Assembly (NCBI RefSeq): GCF_022458985.1
Contig: NC_061773.1
Location: forward strand, 22,602,001-22,666,000
Length of the DNA stretch: 64,000 nt
Direction of reading: 5' to 3'
DNA from: Mugil cephalus
Taxonomy: Eukaryota; Chordata; Actinopteri; Mugiliformes; Mugilidae
The notes beneath the pieces were generated by a model. It worked only from the letters and a program-made list of their open reading frames with translations. It did not search any database and was not told the origin of the DNA. This document shows positions 26,079 to 38,912 of the stretch, in pieces (the stretch's first letter is position 1; each line of letters begins with the position of its first letter). Position numbers and translations under genes: made by a program.

Positions 26079-27923
26079 CCTGTCCTCGCGCAAACACACA
26101 CATTCAACTTGTAAATAATTTGACATAATTAGATTAGTCATAATTAGACATAATTACATTGTGTGATAATCTGCCTGATAAAATCGCATAAGATGAGTCA
26201 TTGATCTATTTTAAATCTCTCCTTAAAGCATAGTTTTATTGAAGAGCCTTTTTATGATTTCATTTAAGATGTTTGATGTATTACTTTGTTGTCTTTATTA
26301 TCTCGGTTTTATGTGTCCGCATTTAAAACTGAAAAATTTCCATGTCTTTGTAAAGCACTCACATCAATTTGGGATTCATAGTGTTGTTAGAAGTGACACA
26401 TGATTATTACTGTGTTTGCGTTCAGTTGTGTGATATATGCCTTCTTTTACTTCACTTTATGGCGTTCTGTTTCTAGTGCTACAACGACAGCAACTCAGAA
26501 GACATGGTGTCTGCTTGGTGACCCCAGATTAATTAAATCAATTACTACATTACGGTGTTTAAAGACAGCCGAGGGACCGTGTTTCTGTTTCTGTGCCATC
26601 ACTGATTAATCTGTAATCTGAGACAATATGTGTTTTATCTGCAGCTACGGTATTCTTGGTCTCTTCTTTACAAAACCTGTGACATTATTCTGAGTTTGCA
26701 GAATGACATCAAATGTGATATACTGTCAGCCTGTGTTCGTCTTTATCTTCTTCTCCTTCCTGTGCTTCTATGTAATAAAGTTAATCCGATTTAGCAACGC
26801 TTTAATATTCATCCTTTCCTTAAATTGTAGCTCTGTTTTAAGGGGGTACGCCACCTGTTTTCCATCTGCTGACACAGAGGAATCGTGATCCTCTTCAAGG
26901 ACAGGCTGCTCACGGGCTGTACCATCTTGCAGGTGGATGTGACAACCGGCGCTTTCCCTTTCACAACATGAAATGTTGCATCTCTGCGGAGAGTGAACAA
27001 ACAGGTGTATGACCGGCTCGAATGATAGAAAGTGCGAGTCTACACCCAGACTGTTTGTTTGTCTGCGGCGTCAATGAAGTATTTATAACCGTGAGATGTG
27101 TCTGCTGGAGGACGCCTTCTGTCTTCCTCGGGGCTATCCCGTAATTGTTCTAGTAATGATATAACTGGTTTGGTGAAGGCATCAGTGGCTGCATCTTCAA
27201 CTTTTGGCATGTGTCTAGCGTCATTATTATGAGTCTACTGAACTTTAATTCTTCTGGGATCACGTTTGGTGATAAAATGCATGATCACTGCCAGCAGTCT
27301 GAGCGCCAAGGGAAGATGAGCAAAGACATTTCTTTGAGAATCTGCCAATACTGCCTTGGAATGTGGGATGCACATTAAAAAATACAATAATGTGTGTTCA
27401 GAAATGTTACTAACTTGAGTTTTTTCACAAACCTGAGCCTGGAACAAAAAAAAAATTAAAAAAAACAACCTGCAAGAAGTGCTTTGGCACTAATGTCTCC
27501 ACTCTGACCTAAGAGCAGATGTTATTATTTATACTCGACTTGGCGCTGGATGCGGAGCAGGTACGTCTGCAGATTGGATTTAACCTCTGGTTAGAATTTC
27601 ATGGTCAAAAGTCAGTGTGACCTCACACAACGCACAACTGTGGTCAGTCACTCAACACGTGAACATAATGTCTCAGACAACAGCGTTCTCCTAAATTCCT
27701 CACAGGTTCCTGTATCTTCACAAAACAGGCTTTGGCCTTAACCAGCATGTTGCATAATAACTGAGAAACTGACAACAAACATTCCTTTTTTTTTTTTTAA
27801 TTCTTTCAATCATTAATTTTACAGACCTAAACTTTTAAAACCGAAAGGTGATAAGTCAAATTTATCACTGTTTTGCATAACTTTTCGTTTGCCTCTGCTC
27901 CTTCCTCTTTCTGTATTTTCTAT
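25473..27923. other. Intergenic, no gene seen
   Basis: Contains the GT microsatellite at 26.03 kb. Open frames are short and without recognisable domains. Confidence 0.6.
26029..26077. repeat. (GT)n microsatellite
   Basis: About 24 uninterrupted GT units. Confidence 0.95.
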
Positions 27924-28360
27924 GGCCCTGTTCAGATCTTAAATTCACATCTGTCCCGGGCGATGAAAATAACAAGCGACCAGTTTTAAGTACAAGTTTG
28001 AACAAAACAAAAACAGTTTAGGGACTGATTAAAGCCATGTGAGATCTGGCATGGTGTATAGCTCAGTGGGTAGAGCACCCACCCCACCCCACCCCTGCAG
28101 GCCCTGGTTCGCATCCCACACCGAGCGGCCCCTTCTGCATGTCGTTCCCCCCTTCTCTGCCTCCTCTCAATCTCTCAATCTCTACTTTCCCTATCCATTA
28201 AAGGCCAAAAAGCCCAAAACAACAATAATAAAAAAAAAAAAGTCATCTGATCTCAGACCATATTTGGAGGTGGTCTGGGATGCATTGGACTTCATGAACC
28301 CATCTTGCAACAACCTTCAACACTCAAATTTGGATCCGTTTCCCAAAGAAATGAAAACAC
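27924..28360. mobile_element. Non-autonomous DNA transposon relic interrupted by a SINE
   Basis: The left part (27924-28041) has GGCCCTGTTCAGATCTTAAA and TTTAAGTACAAGTTTGAAC. The right part (28242-28360) has CATCTGATCTCAGACCATAT and GGTGGTCTGGGATGCATTG. Both belong to one common fish miniature-transposon family. The SINE at 28053-28241 lies between them. Confidence 0.55.
28053..28241 (+). mobile_element. tRNA-derived SINE
   Basis: A pol III box A (TAGCTCAGTGG, 28059-28069) and box B (GGTTCGCATCC, 28106-28116) form the tRNA-like head. A teleost SINE body follows (CTGCATGTCGTTCCCCCC, ATTAAAGGCCAAAAAGCCC) and an A-rich tail AATAATA plus A11. The cloverleaf is not intact, so it is not a tRNA gene. 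Confidence 0.85.
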
Positions 28361-28539
28361 TGGGAGCCACAAAACCCCTTTGACATCTAAAATGAAGATA
28401 ACACTGCATATATCGTTTAAACCTCTATGTTAGGCCTATAGTGTGTTGCATTTATGAAATGAAATAACTGCTACAGAGAAAACGAAATTGCATTTATGTA
28501 ACATAACAAGTATTTATCCGTGGTTAGCTTACCTGGGGT

Positions 28540-29025
28540 CGAAAAGTTCAATAAATAGCGGGCTGGGCCTGCCGGCGGGTGTCGCACGTCGGCAGTTGTG
28601 ACGTATATTTTGAGCGACAAAAAAAATTAAATACATTTTATTTTAATGTTAAAAGATCATCATCAATTCAAATTTAGAATTATATTTTAAAAAAAACTAA
28701 CGCACTAAAATAAAAATATATTTAAATTAAATACCCGATAGCAACTAATAAATGTGCTGCAATGCACTATGGGAGTTCAGTTTTTTATTTGGTTGTTTGA
28801 TGTTACAACCGTGAGTGTGGTGTGGCATTCAGTGTCATCCAGTTGTTGTGTAGCTCTCGCTCGTTCACTGATGAGTGACTAGTTGCCGCTATTCTGAGGC
28901 AGTTAGCATAAAAAAGTGAACGGCTTTGATCATTGTCCTTGCTCCGCACCGCTCGCCGCAGATGCCGCAACAGAGGAACGAAGGAGCCGCATGCGGCTCC
29001 GGAGCCGCGGGTTGTCGCCTCCTGC
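28540..29025. mobile_element. Probable hAT-type non-autonomous element
   Basis: The right end reads AGCCGCATGCGGCTCC, then GGAGCCGCGGGTTGTCGCC and TCCTG. Its reverse complement, CAGGAGGCGACAACC, resembles the CAGGGGTCGGCAACC-type terminus of hAT elements. The left boundary is uncertain and no coding sequence is seen. Confidence 0.45.
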
Positions 29026-29752
29026 TCTAATGCCACTTCGCTGGAGCACTGGGTGGACTTTAAAAAGGCTGCACTAAAGACCCAGATGCCGCTGTGACAA
29101 AGGGCGCAACAATAAATGAGATAGTGTTGCAGTAAAACTCTTGTGATGCCTTTTTACCTGTAACTGGGTGCTCCCCAGTTATATTACAGAGGATGGAAAC
29201 TAAAAGTGAGTGCTTATGGTAATAATCAATAATTCTTCCCTTTTGCTTCCGTGTTGTTTGATCACTAAGTGTAAGAAAACTGATATTTGTTGCATTTGCT
29301 GTAAAACCACGACAATAATGAGTGAGAGGAAATGTAGTTTTTTTTTCAGATTTATTTGATGTAATTTGCGGCAACATTCATGAGTCACATTGCCAAGAAG
29401 GCTTTTTAAAAATAAATCTGGTCTCAACACAGTGTTAGCTTGAAGGCAGTGAGGAAAAACTAAGCAAGGAAACTTTGAACAGAACAGTAAAAAAAAAAAA
29501 AAAAAGAAGTTAGCCAGTGACCAGTCGGTTCAAAGTTTAACTGTAAACAAAACTGTAAAGTCACACAAATATTTCTCCTTTGATCCGATGTGGTCACTTG
29601 CTTCTTCTCGGTTATATCTGCGCTCATATGTGAAGAAGAAAATAATCATTATTACCCCGAGTGGGGCTTTCAGAGCAGACTACAGTGCAAAAATTGACAA
29701 GATAGTTCAGATTATCAAATGCTTTCCTTGCTTAGTTTTAACGCTTTTCTTG

Positions 29753-29758
29753 TTTATT
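29753..29758 (-). other. Likely polyadenylation signal of type II keratin 1
   Basis: AATAAA on the minus strand, about 265 bases after the TAA stop at 30022. It is a plausible canonical signal downstream of the stop and would give a 3' UTR of roughly 290 bases. Confidence 0.5.
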
Positions 29759-30021
29759 AGATGTCAGTGCAGAAAGAAAAGAAAATGTGCCTCGCTAACT
29801 GGCCTTTGTTTGTTTAAGGCCTGGCTTTCCTTCAGAAACTCTTAAATGTTGCTAAACTGAACAGAGGACAATGTTGACAGTTTCAGTATTCGCAAATTTT
29901 GTGGATATTCAGCTTTTGTTATGCCTAACCGTAATGTATAGCACCATGAAAGGGTACAGATTTAGACAAAATTCTAAAGTTTCTGAAGGGAAAGGGGGAC
30001 GGCTCTCCTTTTTAAAAGACT

Positions 30022-33000
30022 TTAATAGAATCTCCTGGAACTCTGAGATGACACAGAGGACTTGGTGATTGTGCCACCGTAACCACCGGAGCTTCCATAT
30101 CCACCGGAGCTTCCATATCCACCAGAGCTGGACACTGGAGAAAGCAAAACAAATGAGACAGTGTTATTATTTATCTTTCTGCCTCTTCTGCTGGTTCATG
30201 TACAATATTTGTTGTAGAAAATCCGAAATGTCCCACCTCCGGAGCTCTGCTGCACGTGGATGGTGGCGTTGGATCCACCGCTGGCCAGTCTAATGAAGGA
30301 ATAGGGGATGGTTAGTGCTTAGACATTAACCTGGCACCCATAAATCTGCAAATAAGTAAGTTAATCCCACCTGGTCTCCTCTCCTTCCAACAGTTTCCTG
30401 TAGGTGGCGATCTCAATGTCCAGGGCGAGCTTGACGTTCATCAGCTCCTGGTATTCGCGCACCTGGCGGGCCATGTCCTGCTTGGCTCTCTGCAGAGCGT
30501 CTTCCAGGTCCTTGATGCGGAGCTTGGCATCCTTCACTGCCAGCTCACCGCGCTCCTCAGCCTCTGCGATCTGAGCCTCAAGGTTGGCCCTCTGTGGAAG
30601 GTCACACATTATTTTTAAAAAATGCACGTCTCTCTAATCAATGAGTTTCGATCGATGAAGTTCGCAAAATGTACCTGTCCCTTAACGGCCTCAATCTCGT
30701 TCTGGAGACGGGCGATCATGCGGTTCAGCTCAGCGATCTCAGCCTTGGTTGAGCGCAGGTCATCTCCGTACTGGCCAGCAGAGGTCTGCATCTCCTCATA
30801 CTGTTATGAAAAATACCAACGTGTATTGAGAACGTGATGACATTTGGGCACGATATCATCAAAGCTGGTTTTTCGTTTTATTCCTCTCACCTTCTGCTTG
30901 TACCAGGTCTCTGCTTCAGCCTTGCTGCGGTTGGCAATGTCCTCATACTGGGCACGCACTTCAGCCACAATGGAGTCCATGTCGAGGTTGCGGCTGTTGT
31001 CCATCTCCACGATGACAGAGGTGTCCTTGATCTGGCTCTGCAGCTCACGGAGCTCCTACACAACATTGCAGATGAAAAATGGTGAACTGTTTGCAGGATT
31101 GTGAAATGTCAATTGGTCAAATCGAAAAAACACTGGCAACTGTACTTACAGCCTCGTAGATGGCCCTGAGGAAGTTGATCTCATCCTGAAGAGCATCAAC
31201 CTTGGCTTCCAGCTCAACCTTGTTCATGTAGGCGGCATCGACATCCTGGAAATAGTGTACGAATAAGATGAAGTTACAACTGGCAGCGGTTAAATCACAC
31301 GATACATATTAATAATAAACGGGATATTTTCTCACCTTCTTCAGGAGCACAAACTCGTTCTCAGCAGCTGCACGCTTGTTGATTTCATCCTCGTACCTGT
31401 TGGAACGGCAACGTTCATCTTAGTACAACAGCACAAGATTGTATGTAAACATGTGTAAAAACCACGTCTTTTAAACACTGACTTCTGCTTGAAGTCCTCA
31501 ACAAGGCCCTGCATGTTCTTCAGCTCTCCCTCCAGCTTCATCTTCTCATTGCCCAGCCCGTCGAGCTGTCTGCGCAGGTTGGAAATGTAGGCCTCAAACA
31601 TGCCATCGATGTTGGAGCGGGTGGTGGTCTGGTCCTGCAGGAGGCTCCACTTGGTCTCCAGCATCTTGTTCTGCTGCTCCAGGAAACGGACCTGCGGAGA
31701 CACAAGACAGAAGGTGAATTATCAGATGGTATTGTAAAAGCTTGTTTTTATCTGTAAATGTTTATTGTGGTTTGGCTGGTAGCTTGTCGTTGACTCTCAA
31801 CTGAATTCTTTGCACGCTCCTTAGTAATGTAAAAAAAAAAAAGTCCTTTCATTTTTAAAGAAGGGTAGGGTCGGCGCAAAAAAAAGATTTGAAGGGTGTG
31901 TCCCTTCTGCTATCAGGTGTAAAGATGCCTCACCTTAGCTGACTGAGTATACACAGCAGCTGCATATCTATCTGTATTGCCACACCCTAGTCACAACAAT
32001 TGCAACACATGAGGGCCTGTCTTTGAGAACATACTTTTCATCACATACTTTGTGATAGCAAAGGCATTTTAATTATAGACCATCTTCAGATGTTTTTTTT
32101 AACATGAAATAAAACAGAATGTTCTATCCAGATATTCCACCCTCATGTGTGTGGGGCCTTATGTATTTCGCCTTTTGTACTTTTTCTTTTGGCTATGACT
32201 CAGCCTGCTTGCTATGAAAGCCGCAGTCTCTCAGCCATAAAAAGAAAAAAAAAAACTAGGTGTGGCAGATAAACCCCAGAAGACAAAGCATTGCAGTATC
32301 ACAAGCTGAATCCATTGTTTTGTGTTTCATCCAGTAACATTCAAAGAGTCTTAGTGAACACCGCCTGGCATCCGTGTAAGTTGTAGCATCTGAAACGAGT
32401 GCAAGTTGACTCACAGCTGTCTACTTGACATTCACGTTCCCCATAACAACCAGGTGATAGGTGCAATGTGCAAATGCTAGACTTTGGACTCTGTGGGCAC
32501 GGCGCAGATAGATCCCTATTCTCCCTACCAGTCTACCAAGTGAGGAAAGGGCGAGTCAGCGCAATGTAATCGCCACCCATGTTTAGATAGTGGGCAGTGA
32601 GGCCCCAGCAGGCTCAGACGTGGCTGCAAGCCAACTGTTGTTTCAGGTAGATATTGGATGGAGTTGCCATTGTACGGCAAGATCTGTCACAATTATTGAC
32701 AGAATTTTTATAAGCTTCGCTAATCCTACGAGCCGTAACTGACCGGCGAATACCTCAGAGATAAGACACACAACCAATAAAAGAAGATGTGTGTGTCCAC
32801 GGTTTCCTTAAAACAGTTTCTACAGGTACACTGCAAACTCTATGCCTTAGGCTAAACTTGCCACTTCTTTTCATTTCAAGTACAGAAATGGAAAATGGGA
32901 CAGTTCACCTGTCACGGGTGCTGTAAGCAAATGTGGCTGTGGCTGTATAAGATAATGAAGCCTACGGTAAACTCCACACGAGACAGGAAGTCAGACGGAG

Positions 33001-33330
33001 CTGACGGGAACCTACCTTGTCGATGAAGGAGGCGAAGCGGTTGTTCAGGGTCTTAATCTGCTCCTTCTCCTGGTTGCGGACGGCCTGGATGGTGGGGTCG
33101 ATTTCCAGGTTCAGGGGAGCCAGCAGGCTCTGGTTGACCTGGACGGCTGTGATTGGCATTGGGGCGGAGGTCATGGAAGCAGAAGAAAAGCCAAGAGACC
33201 TTCCACCACCGTAACCACCACCGGAGCTGAAGCTTTGTCTTGTGCTGTATGTGCTGGAGACCGGTGTGGCATAGGACCTCCTGGTTGTGCCAGAGGAGCT
33301 GGTGACTGACTGTGCCTTCCTCATCATCAT
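30022..33330 (-). CDS. Type II cytoskeletal keratin (krt4/krt5-like), 9 exons
   Basis: Type II (basic) intermediate-filament protein, which pairs with type I keratins to build epithelial filaments. Coding exons on the minus strand: 33330-33016, 31691-31483, 31396-31336, 31245-31150, 31055-30891, 30800-30675, 30591-30371, 30289-30237 and 30134-30022. All have GT-AG borders and a continuous phase, giving 452 aa. The central exons of 209/61/96/165/126/221 bp are the classic type II set. The head (about residues 1-87) is Ser/Gly rich. The rod starts at [17 protein letters not shown], then [13 protein letters not shown], and ends with LLEGEETRL (about residues 391-399). The short tail has three GGYGSS-like units and ends SSRRFY. 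Three ATG codons stand in a row; the first is taken as the start. A TATA box lies about 105 bases upstream. The tail resembles fish krt4/krt5 products more than krt8, but the exact paralogue cannot be settled by eye. The family call is firm. Confidence 0.95.
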
Positions 33331-33435
33331 GTTTGCAGAGATAGAGATTGTCAACTGGGTGAGCAGAAGAGAAGTGAAGATGTCTTCAAAAGGAGAGCCT
33401 TGTCCCTCTGAGTGTCTGACTGACAACTCTGCCGG

Positions 33436-33443
33436 CTTTTATA
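33436..33443 (-). promoter_or_regulatory. TATA box of type II keratin 1
   Basis: TATAAAAG reads on the minus strand, 106 bases upstream of the first ATG. Transcription would be expected to begin near 33412, leaving a 5' leader of about 80 bases. Keratin genes usually have a TATA box at this distance. Confidence 0.75.
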
Positions 33444-36400
33444 GCTCAACCAGGGGGAGGGATCTTCATCGGCCACTTCAACCTGTTCTCTCGCTGTTGC
33501 AGTGAAGCCTCCCTTCCACCTCAGCCTACACGCCTCTGGCTCTGAATGACAGGAGTGGCCAGTCCTGTATAACAGGTAGGGAGGGATTGTCAGGAGATAA
33601 GCCGTGACACACCCTGCAGCAGGGCAAGCTAGAGGGAAAGGAAAAAAGCAGAAACAAGTAGAGCAGAAATGTGCTAATCTATTAAAAAAAAAAAAAAAAA
33701 AGGCCTAGTTTACTGTTTTGGAATTTTTGTTTTGATCATTTCAGACATTATAACGTGTAAGGCATCAAATATAAATTAAAATAAAAAATGTAAATGTATC
33801 AACTATGACAATAACAACATTTGAGAAGCACACATGTATAAAGTAAAACTTATCCTCTAGGAAATAATGGAAAATAGATTTCTACACTAAATGAACACAT
33901 TCCCAAAACGTAAGTGGGACAGATTTTCACAGAACTGCATGAAGTACTTTCATATACATAAACATCTGATAAGATTTTGTACCGATACAATGTGTACGGC
34001 ACACAATGTAACAAAAGACATATACTGAATTTGTACTTTTCTGTAGGTTTTGCTGGATTGTGCTTAGTGAAGTGGGGTACTGCTTGCCGTTACTTTTCAG
34101 ACACGACACATGTGATCAGTGCATGAAGTGCGAAGTGTTGTTAGAAATTAAACGATTTAATAATATATAGGGTCGTTAAAGTAGTAGTTTTCCACCTTGT
34201 GATTGGAGGACTCGGCATAACAACACCCAAGAATCTCAGATATTGAGACACTCCCACTCCTAGCTAGCTTTAGGCATTGCAGATATGAGGACATTGCACA
34301 AAAAATCTTCAAATCATTGCGGTCATCTGCGATGGAGGAGCTAAGGTGTTTGGTGTCGCTTTGAACATTGTGTTCGGAAGGGAATATGTTCTTGATAAAC
34401 ATTTAGCCTTCGTGCGCTATTAGCTTGCATGGCAGCTGAAACGGAATGGAAGTTGCATAGCAATCTGTCAGTACAGCATATAAATCCTCTCTATAAGTTT
34501 TCTTAAATCATATTCAAACGTACGGGACACCTAGTAAACCTGTTCTTTTGTGCTGATCAGCTATTTACGACTACTGCTCCACGTTCTGGATGTCACTTCA
34601 CTTTTGGCCTCGGAACTGAATAGTTTTAAAGGCAGGTGACTCTCACTTTTGCAGCAAAACATTCCTTCAGCAAGGTACTCCACAGCCCATAGTCGGTGTA
34701 TTACCTATAATAGATTTGCGGTCAGCCGCAATCAGCCACCTGAAACAAGGCCCGCCTAAACAAAAAAAATCCATATCAGTTTCAGTGTACACAGTATTTA
34801 GAATACTGTCATCGCTTCACCTCGGTGTCTGGAAGCCTTTCTCCTATTTGGAACTTCTCTGTTTGCCCAAGATAAAAGTCACACTGCTCGATCAGATACA
34901 GCAAAAGAAGTTGCAGCGTGGTTATGCCAATCAGACGCCAACATCACCAACAAAAACTGGAAAGAGCTGAAAGACTAACCCCGAATCAGTTTAAACTCAC
35001 TTCGGGGATTTTTTTTTTTTTTTTTGTAATTTAAGCACGATCATTCCAAATGACAGTGAAGCTGCCTGCTAGTGCACATTTAAACATTTAAACGTCTGCG
35101 CAGTCTTTCATATTGACTCTCTGAGACGAGATGTTTTGTGTCTTCTGGATATTCTGCATATTCAGCCAAGCATAGATTAAAACAGACAAAGGGCTAAACC
35201 GCTGGTATTATTAAACCCATTCCAGCTGAATGCCTTAGGCAGAGTTATTCCATTAGTTGGAGAGACAGAGAAAAAGAAGTCTATAATGCTCCTTGCTACA
35301 TACGTATTCTACTGTGCTTATTTTTGCCCTTGTTCTGTTGTAAACAATGTTGCACATGAGTCATAGATGTACACCACAGATTTAGTGATTGCCTTCCTTG
35401 GAACGCTTCACCACACCCACTTTTTTCACACTCAAGCCCACTAGTCGCGTCCCTCTGCACCTTTGGTGTAGGTGAGGCCTGCATTCTTTTTCATTCTTCC
35501 CCAACTTTTCACATGCACATGCCTTTAATTTCTACCATGGTGTGGAACTTTACCCTAAAGCTCAAACCTCCGCTGTCCAACAACTATTCGGAGAAAATTT
35601 ATGTTCTAGCCTCGTTTTCTAATGAGCGGTGTCCACTAAAGTCAACACGTGGCCCTTCTTATTTATCCACAGCCCAGACATGCACGCCGAGGCCTCTCGC
35701 TCGTTTTCTCACGCCGCAATATTTTTCCAGCAATATTCAGCCGGCATACCTGAGTCATAAATCAGACCGCACAATAGCGATGGGCAAGCAGGGTGAGGCG
35801 CTGGCACCCGCAGTCAACAGCTGCATCGCTGAGAAGTTCGATACGCATGGATTAAGGGTGGCGAGGTTTCAGTGGCAGCAGCAGAGGCCAGACAAAGTCT
35901 TGTCGCCGGTGAAACCGAAAGAAAGGATCGACGCAGACCACAAATGTTGCGGGCTTTGTCTGCGCTTGTTTGAAATGTCGTCAGTGTCACAGCAGCCACA
36001 GTTTAAACGAACTCAAGCCTGGTCAAGTCTGAGTAATCTGGAACCGCTGAACATGGAAACTTCGTACCTCGTGTGGCTCCTGTAAACAGGCCCACAGATG
36101 TTCATAAATCCTGACCGGTAGTTTTCAAATGTGCCACTGCGTGTCAGTAGGTGGGGCGGGGTGGAGGTCAGTAGTTCACACAGTGTGTAACAATGCTGCG
36201 TCCATATGTTAATGTCTTTGCATTACTTCTTATGGGGATGTGAAATTGTCTAAAGTCGTGCAGCGTGTTGGGCAAAAGACATGGAAGCGAGCAAAAACAG
36301 AACAGAACAAATAATGTCACGAATAGTGAAGAAAACTTTACTGCCTATACTGTAGTAATGTATAGTATAGTATAGTCATATAGAGAATAGTTATACAGTG

Positions 36401-38888
36401 TGGCCTCCTCCTCTTTCTCTCTCTAAAATATATTTAGTTGACTTCAACCCCTTTTGTTGACACTGGTTCTTCTATTTATCCATTCACGTAAAGCGTAACA
36501 TTTGTCTTTGACCTGAACGAGCACAAACTCTGCAAAAGAAAACAAGTTTACAGGAGGAAGTGAATGTGTCACCACCTCTGCTTACAGCGCTGCCGTTCTC
36601 CTGCTCTCACACTGCCTCTCAACCCACGCTGCCTGCTCACATCTACCTTGCATAACACAAAAAACTAATCGCACCAGAACACGCTGTAGTTTCAGTAATT
36701 ATTTTATGCGTGGCCTATCAACCGTGTCACTAGAGCTGCGGACCTGACGGCGTGTGACAGAGTGCTGGTTATGGTCAGAAATTACAGTAGGAGCCAAAGC
36801 AAAAGCGCACTACGTATTTTTTTTTTTTTTTTTTTTTTAAAGAAACAAGATCGGACAACGCGGCAGAAAATTCTACGAGATTTCAAACCTCGAGTTAGAC
36901 AAAATGTCAAAAGACATAGTACTCTGTAGACTTTTCTTTTGTCCTCTACATGTGTAAACTGGGTGTGGGCACTTTACAATGTCTGAGGTGTGGTTTGGAA
37001 AGCAATCGCTCAATACACTAAATATTTGAATGAGTGGCCATGTAGAAAAATAGAAATATGATTCATTGATGCATAGAGGCACCATTTGAAGTGAATGGAC
37101 GAGGAATGTCTGACTTAGCAGTTGCACTTATTTTGACATTTAAAGTAGCTCATGTTACTGTCTATTAAGCCACATAACCTGCTGGTCGCAGTTTGGAGTT
37201 GTGGACATCAAGTCAAAACACAGAGCTGCAGCGAGGGCCTTCAGTTTCTCTTCGTGTAATAGCTAATGTCACGGTCCAGCATAAGGCTGCACACATCTTT
37301 CATGATATGCAAATAATGCTGCCGAGGGTTATATTTTAATACGTGGAGGCTTTAACCAAACCCACAGACACAAATGTAGCCCTGGGTATCCTTCTGCACC
37401 TGTGTACAGTACACTGCGCAACATCCATTTCTATTGACTAAAATATAAAAAAATAAAAAAATGAAAATAGACCAAGTTGTAGGTTATTTTTGTTTTTATT
37501 GAATGAAGTGCGCATGTGGTATTTTTTGAAACAAAATGAATCCGAACAAACAGCTATTCAACCGCATTTTTCTTGAAAAAGCGAACCACGTGCTGCTTCC
37601 CTTCCATGTGAAATGAGGGGCGTGTGGTAGTAAAACCAAAGAATGAAAGTAATTCTACAGAGGATTTTACCTGAAACAATAAATTCCAATTGTAAAGTGC
37701 GAGTCGCAGTTTATTTGTCACTTCTTGCTGATTTACATCATGGCCTATGGCTGTAGAAACCTGTCGAACAATCCCCACCAACCTCCTCCCCAGCCCCGCC
37801 CCCTGACCCCCCCCCCCAGCCCCCCCTCTCTCGTGTCTTGGGGCAGTTTACTTTTACTCCTTGTATGTTAAAAATTAAATGTTTAGCTAAGCTACTGAAT
37901 GAACAAAAAATTGTAGAAATCCTTACTGTCTATCCTTAGTCTCGTAGTATAATAATGGCCTGAATGTTAACTCTATAGAAATTAATGATCAGACACTTCC
38001 TGTCATTATGAGGAAACTTTAATTAAGATTATTGATAGAGTGTGAAGTGTTCTGTTAAAAATGTGCACAGAGTGACTGGTTAGTCTGGCTGCTGTAGCAC
38101 TTGAGTGAGGAGGACATTTTGCCGGACCATTAAATTGTCCTATATTGTTATGTACTTCATTCTTATGTATGAGAATTTTCTCTTTCACACACACAGTGAC
38201 ACTTAGATACTTTCAGCAGCAGCGACAGACTCGCATCCAAAAGTGGATCGAGTTTCATCATGGGTGCCAGCTCCTGTGTTTTGCCTTACAGTCTTACAGT
38301 TTTTCTGTGGCATGGAAATGCACGCGTTGTGTACTTTGAGTTATGCTTTGAAGCTGTCACAGCAACAGTTCCTCTGTTCAGTTCAAAAAAGTCAGGAGGT
38401 AAGTAACAATTGGAGACCACTGCTGTAACAATATATTCACACTCCAAAAGAGAAAACCAAAAACCTTTGGACACATAAACACACCCCTTCATGCTTGTTT
38501 TGGCATTGTCATACAATTGTGGGTGTGCCCATCGCTATGGGATGATGTCACGATGTCACAAACTTCACCACCTGCAAAAAAAGGAATACACCCTTGCAAC
38601 AGACTAAGTCATGCATGGCAATGTGTTGGGGAGGCCAAGTGAAGAGAATGTGGTTGCCCTGCGTTGAATGTTTAAATGCTAGCTAAGGCAACAATGAGTA
38701 GCTGATGAAAACCAGACACTAACAAGCTCGGTTGCATTGCATTGAGTCGTCACTAGTGGCTCGTTTCACACGGTGGCAACACACTGTTGGCATGAAAACA
38801 CGGTTTCAAACACAATCTACAGTGTTTGGTAAAACATCACTGGGAGATATTACTTTACAGTTCTGGACTTTAACATCGTCCTTGTGAT

Positions 38889-38912
38889 CCACACGCACAC
38901 ACACACACACAC
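38889..38912. repeat. Short CA microsatellite
   Basis: CACACGCACACACACACACA and a little more; a short, slightly imperfect CA run. Confidence 0.8.

Noticed and set aside
28053..28130. tRNA gene
   Set aside because: Box A and box B are present, but the arms do not form a cloverleaf and the sequence continues into a SINE body and A tail.
30622..31104. Several plus-strand frames over the type II keratin exons
   Set aside because: They are reverse-strand shadows of conserved rod-coding exons.
35513..36085. 190-codon open frame on the plus strand
   Set aside because: No recognisable domain, no exon partners, promoter or keratin-like composition. One such frame is expected in this much non-coding DNA.
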